From: SB25 sp029560875
Lineage (GTDB): Bacteria > Bacteroidota > Bacteroidia > Bacteroidales > Tenuifilaceae
Direction: 5' to 3'
Length of the DNA: 64,000 nt
NCBI GenBank assembly: GCA_035388225.1
Contig: DAOOPM010000006.1
Location: 62,001-126,000, forward strand
Below, in pieces: positions 63,527 through 64,000 of the stretch. Below the pieces are notes generated by a model. That model saw only the letters and a program-made list of their open reading frames with translations. It was not told the origin of the DNA and ran no database searches. Position numbers and translations under genes: made by a program. The first letter of the stretch is position 1. Every line of letters begins with the position of its first letter.

Positions 63527-64000
63527 ATGATTAGAGTAGTTGATGTAATTGCCACGGGTGTTCGAGAAGTTATTAAGGAAGAACGCTCTTTAGACCAAGT
63601 TACATCGTTTTGGCTTAAGCAGAATAAAGGTTGGAGTAGAGAGGAAAAAGGTTTTTTTGCCGAAACATTAGCCGAAGTAATAAGGTGGTGGCGGCTATTA
63701 AACGAGTTTAAATTCGCCAATGAAATTAATTATGGAAGCGAGTACCATAGCGCTGTAATTAATTATATAGCATTAAACTACGACAGTAGCGTTTTACATG
63801 GAGTTATAACTTCTGGTTTGCAGAAAAAAATTGAAGCGGCTTACAATAATTTAAATACATCAGCGGCTATTCAAGAATCTATACCTGACTGGTTGCAGGA
63901 TTTGGGAGTTAAAGAACTTGGAGAAAGTTGGAATTTAGAAATAGAAGCGCTCAATAAATCACCCGAAATTATTCTTAGGGTAAATAAACTTAAAAGTAAT
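63527..64000 (+). CDS. RsmB/NOP family rRNA cytosine-C5 methyltransferase, N-terminal part
   Basis: A gene cut off by the right edge after 158 codons. The visible part has a NusB-like helical region (about 1-110, with VTSFWLKQNKGWSREEKGFF) and the start of the methyltransferase pre-domain: SIPDWLQDLGVKELGESWN, then ALNKSPEIILRVNKLKSN at the edge. The pattern IPDWL...LRVNKLK is a hallmark of RsmB-like enzymes that use S-adenosylmethionine to make m5C in 16S rRNA. The catalytic cysteines lie outside the window. Confidence 0.8.
   Translation, partial: MIRVVDVIATGVREVIKEERSLDQVTSFWLKQNKGWSREEKGFFAETLAEVIRWWRLLNEFKFANEINYGSEYHSAVINYIALNYDSSVLHGVITSGLQKKIEAAYNNLNTSAAIQESIPDWLQDLGVKELGESWNLEIEALNKSPEIILRVNKLKSN

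Noticed and set aside
1..64000. Mobile elements, prophage or CRISPR array
   Set aside because: No transposase, integrase, phage structural gene or regularly spaced repeat was found on either strand.

Overview
The window looks like chromosome from an anaerobic, low-GC member of the Bacteroidota, probably Bacteroidales-like. Supporting marks are an S46 dipeptidyl-peptidase, a full-length SprA (type IX secretion translocon), an ECF sigma / FecR / STN-TonB receptor group, a tricorn-type S41 peptidase, a Bacteroidota-style long IF-2, the futalosine-route menaquinone enzyme MqnC, and many promoter -7 elements of the TAnnTTTG type. No insertion sequence, prophage, CRISPR array or rRNA is visible. 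Gene order is mostly housekeeping with lineage-specific envelope and signalling genes between.

Layout. 1-234: start of a SiaB-type kinase, cut by the window edge. 455-4413: S46 peptidase, RNase HII and a glycosyltransferase on the minus strand. 4610-6061: a flippase. 6173-9169: two SiaC-type phosphoproteins facing a 7TM-GAF sensor. 9284-12649: a minus-strand run of DUF3795 protein, radical SAM protein, DJ-1/PfpI protein, membrane protein and WYL regulator. 12881-17647: rimP-nusA-infB with a strong promoter and a hairpin in its leader. 17783-23809: ECF sigma, FecR, TonB receptor, a second FecR and a lipoprotein. 23952-24761: a small ferredoxin and a thioredoxin lipoprotein. 24894-27089: mqnC and a zinc metallopeptidase. 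27304-36383: pdxA, ruvA, sprA. 36512-41287: gcvH, thiL, M23 peptidase, tatD, asparaginase. 41361-43855: tRNA-Ser and an ExbB/ExbD energy-transduction operon. 43986-45410: alkaline phosphatase. 45597-51793: six exported proteins of largely unknown function, followed by a third SiaC. 52430-62217: U32 protein, HAD phosphatase, TPR protein, tadA, aspS, a tiny lipoprotein, tricorn-type peptidase. 62670-64000: an AT-hook protein and the start of an RsmB-type rRNA methyltransferase.

Two themes stand out. First, one SiaB kinase, three SiaC targets (one with serine where the others have threonine) and a 7TM-GAF receptor without an output domain suggest a partner-switching network. Second, the 45.6-51.8 kb operon seems to contain several diverged LPP20-like exported proteins plus a beta-barrel protein, and is the best candidate here for an undescribed envelope assembly. 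A palindromic hairpin just downstream of the rimP-nusA-infB promoter is the most striking regulatory element.

Family names come from motif recognition without database searches. Promoter and terminator calls are by eye.
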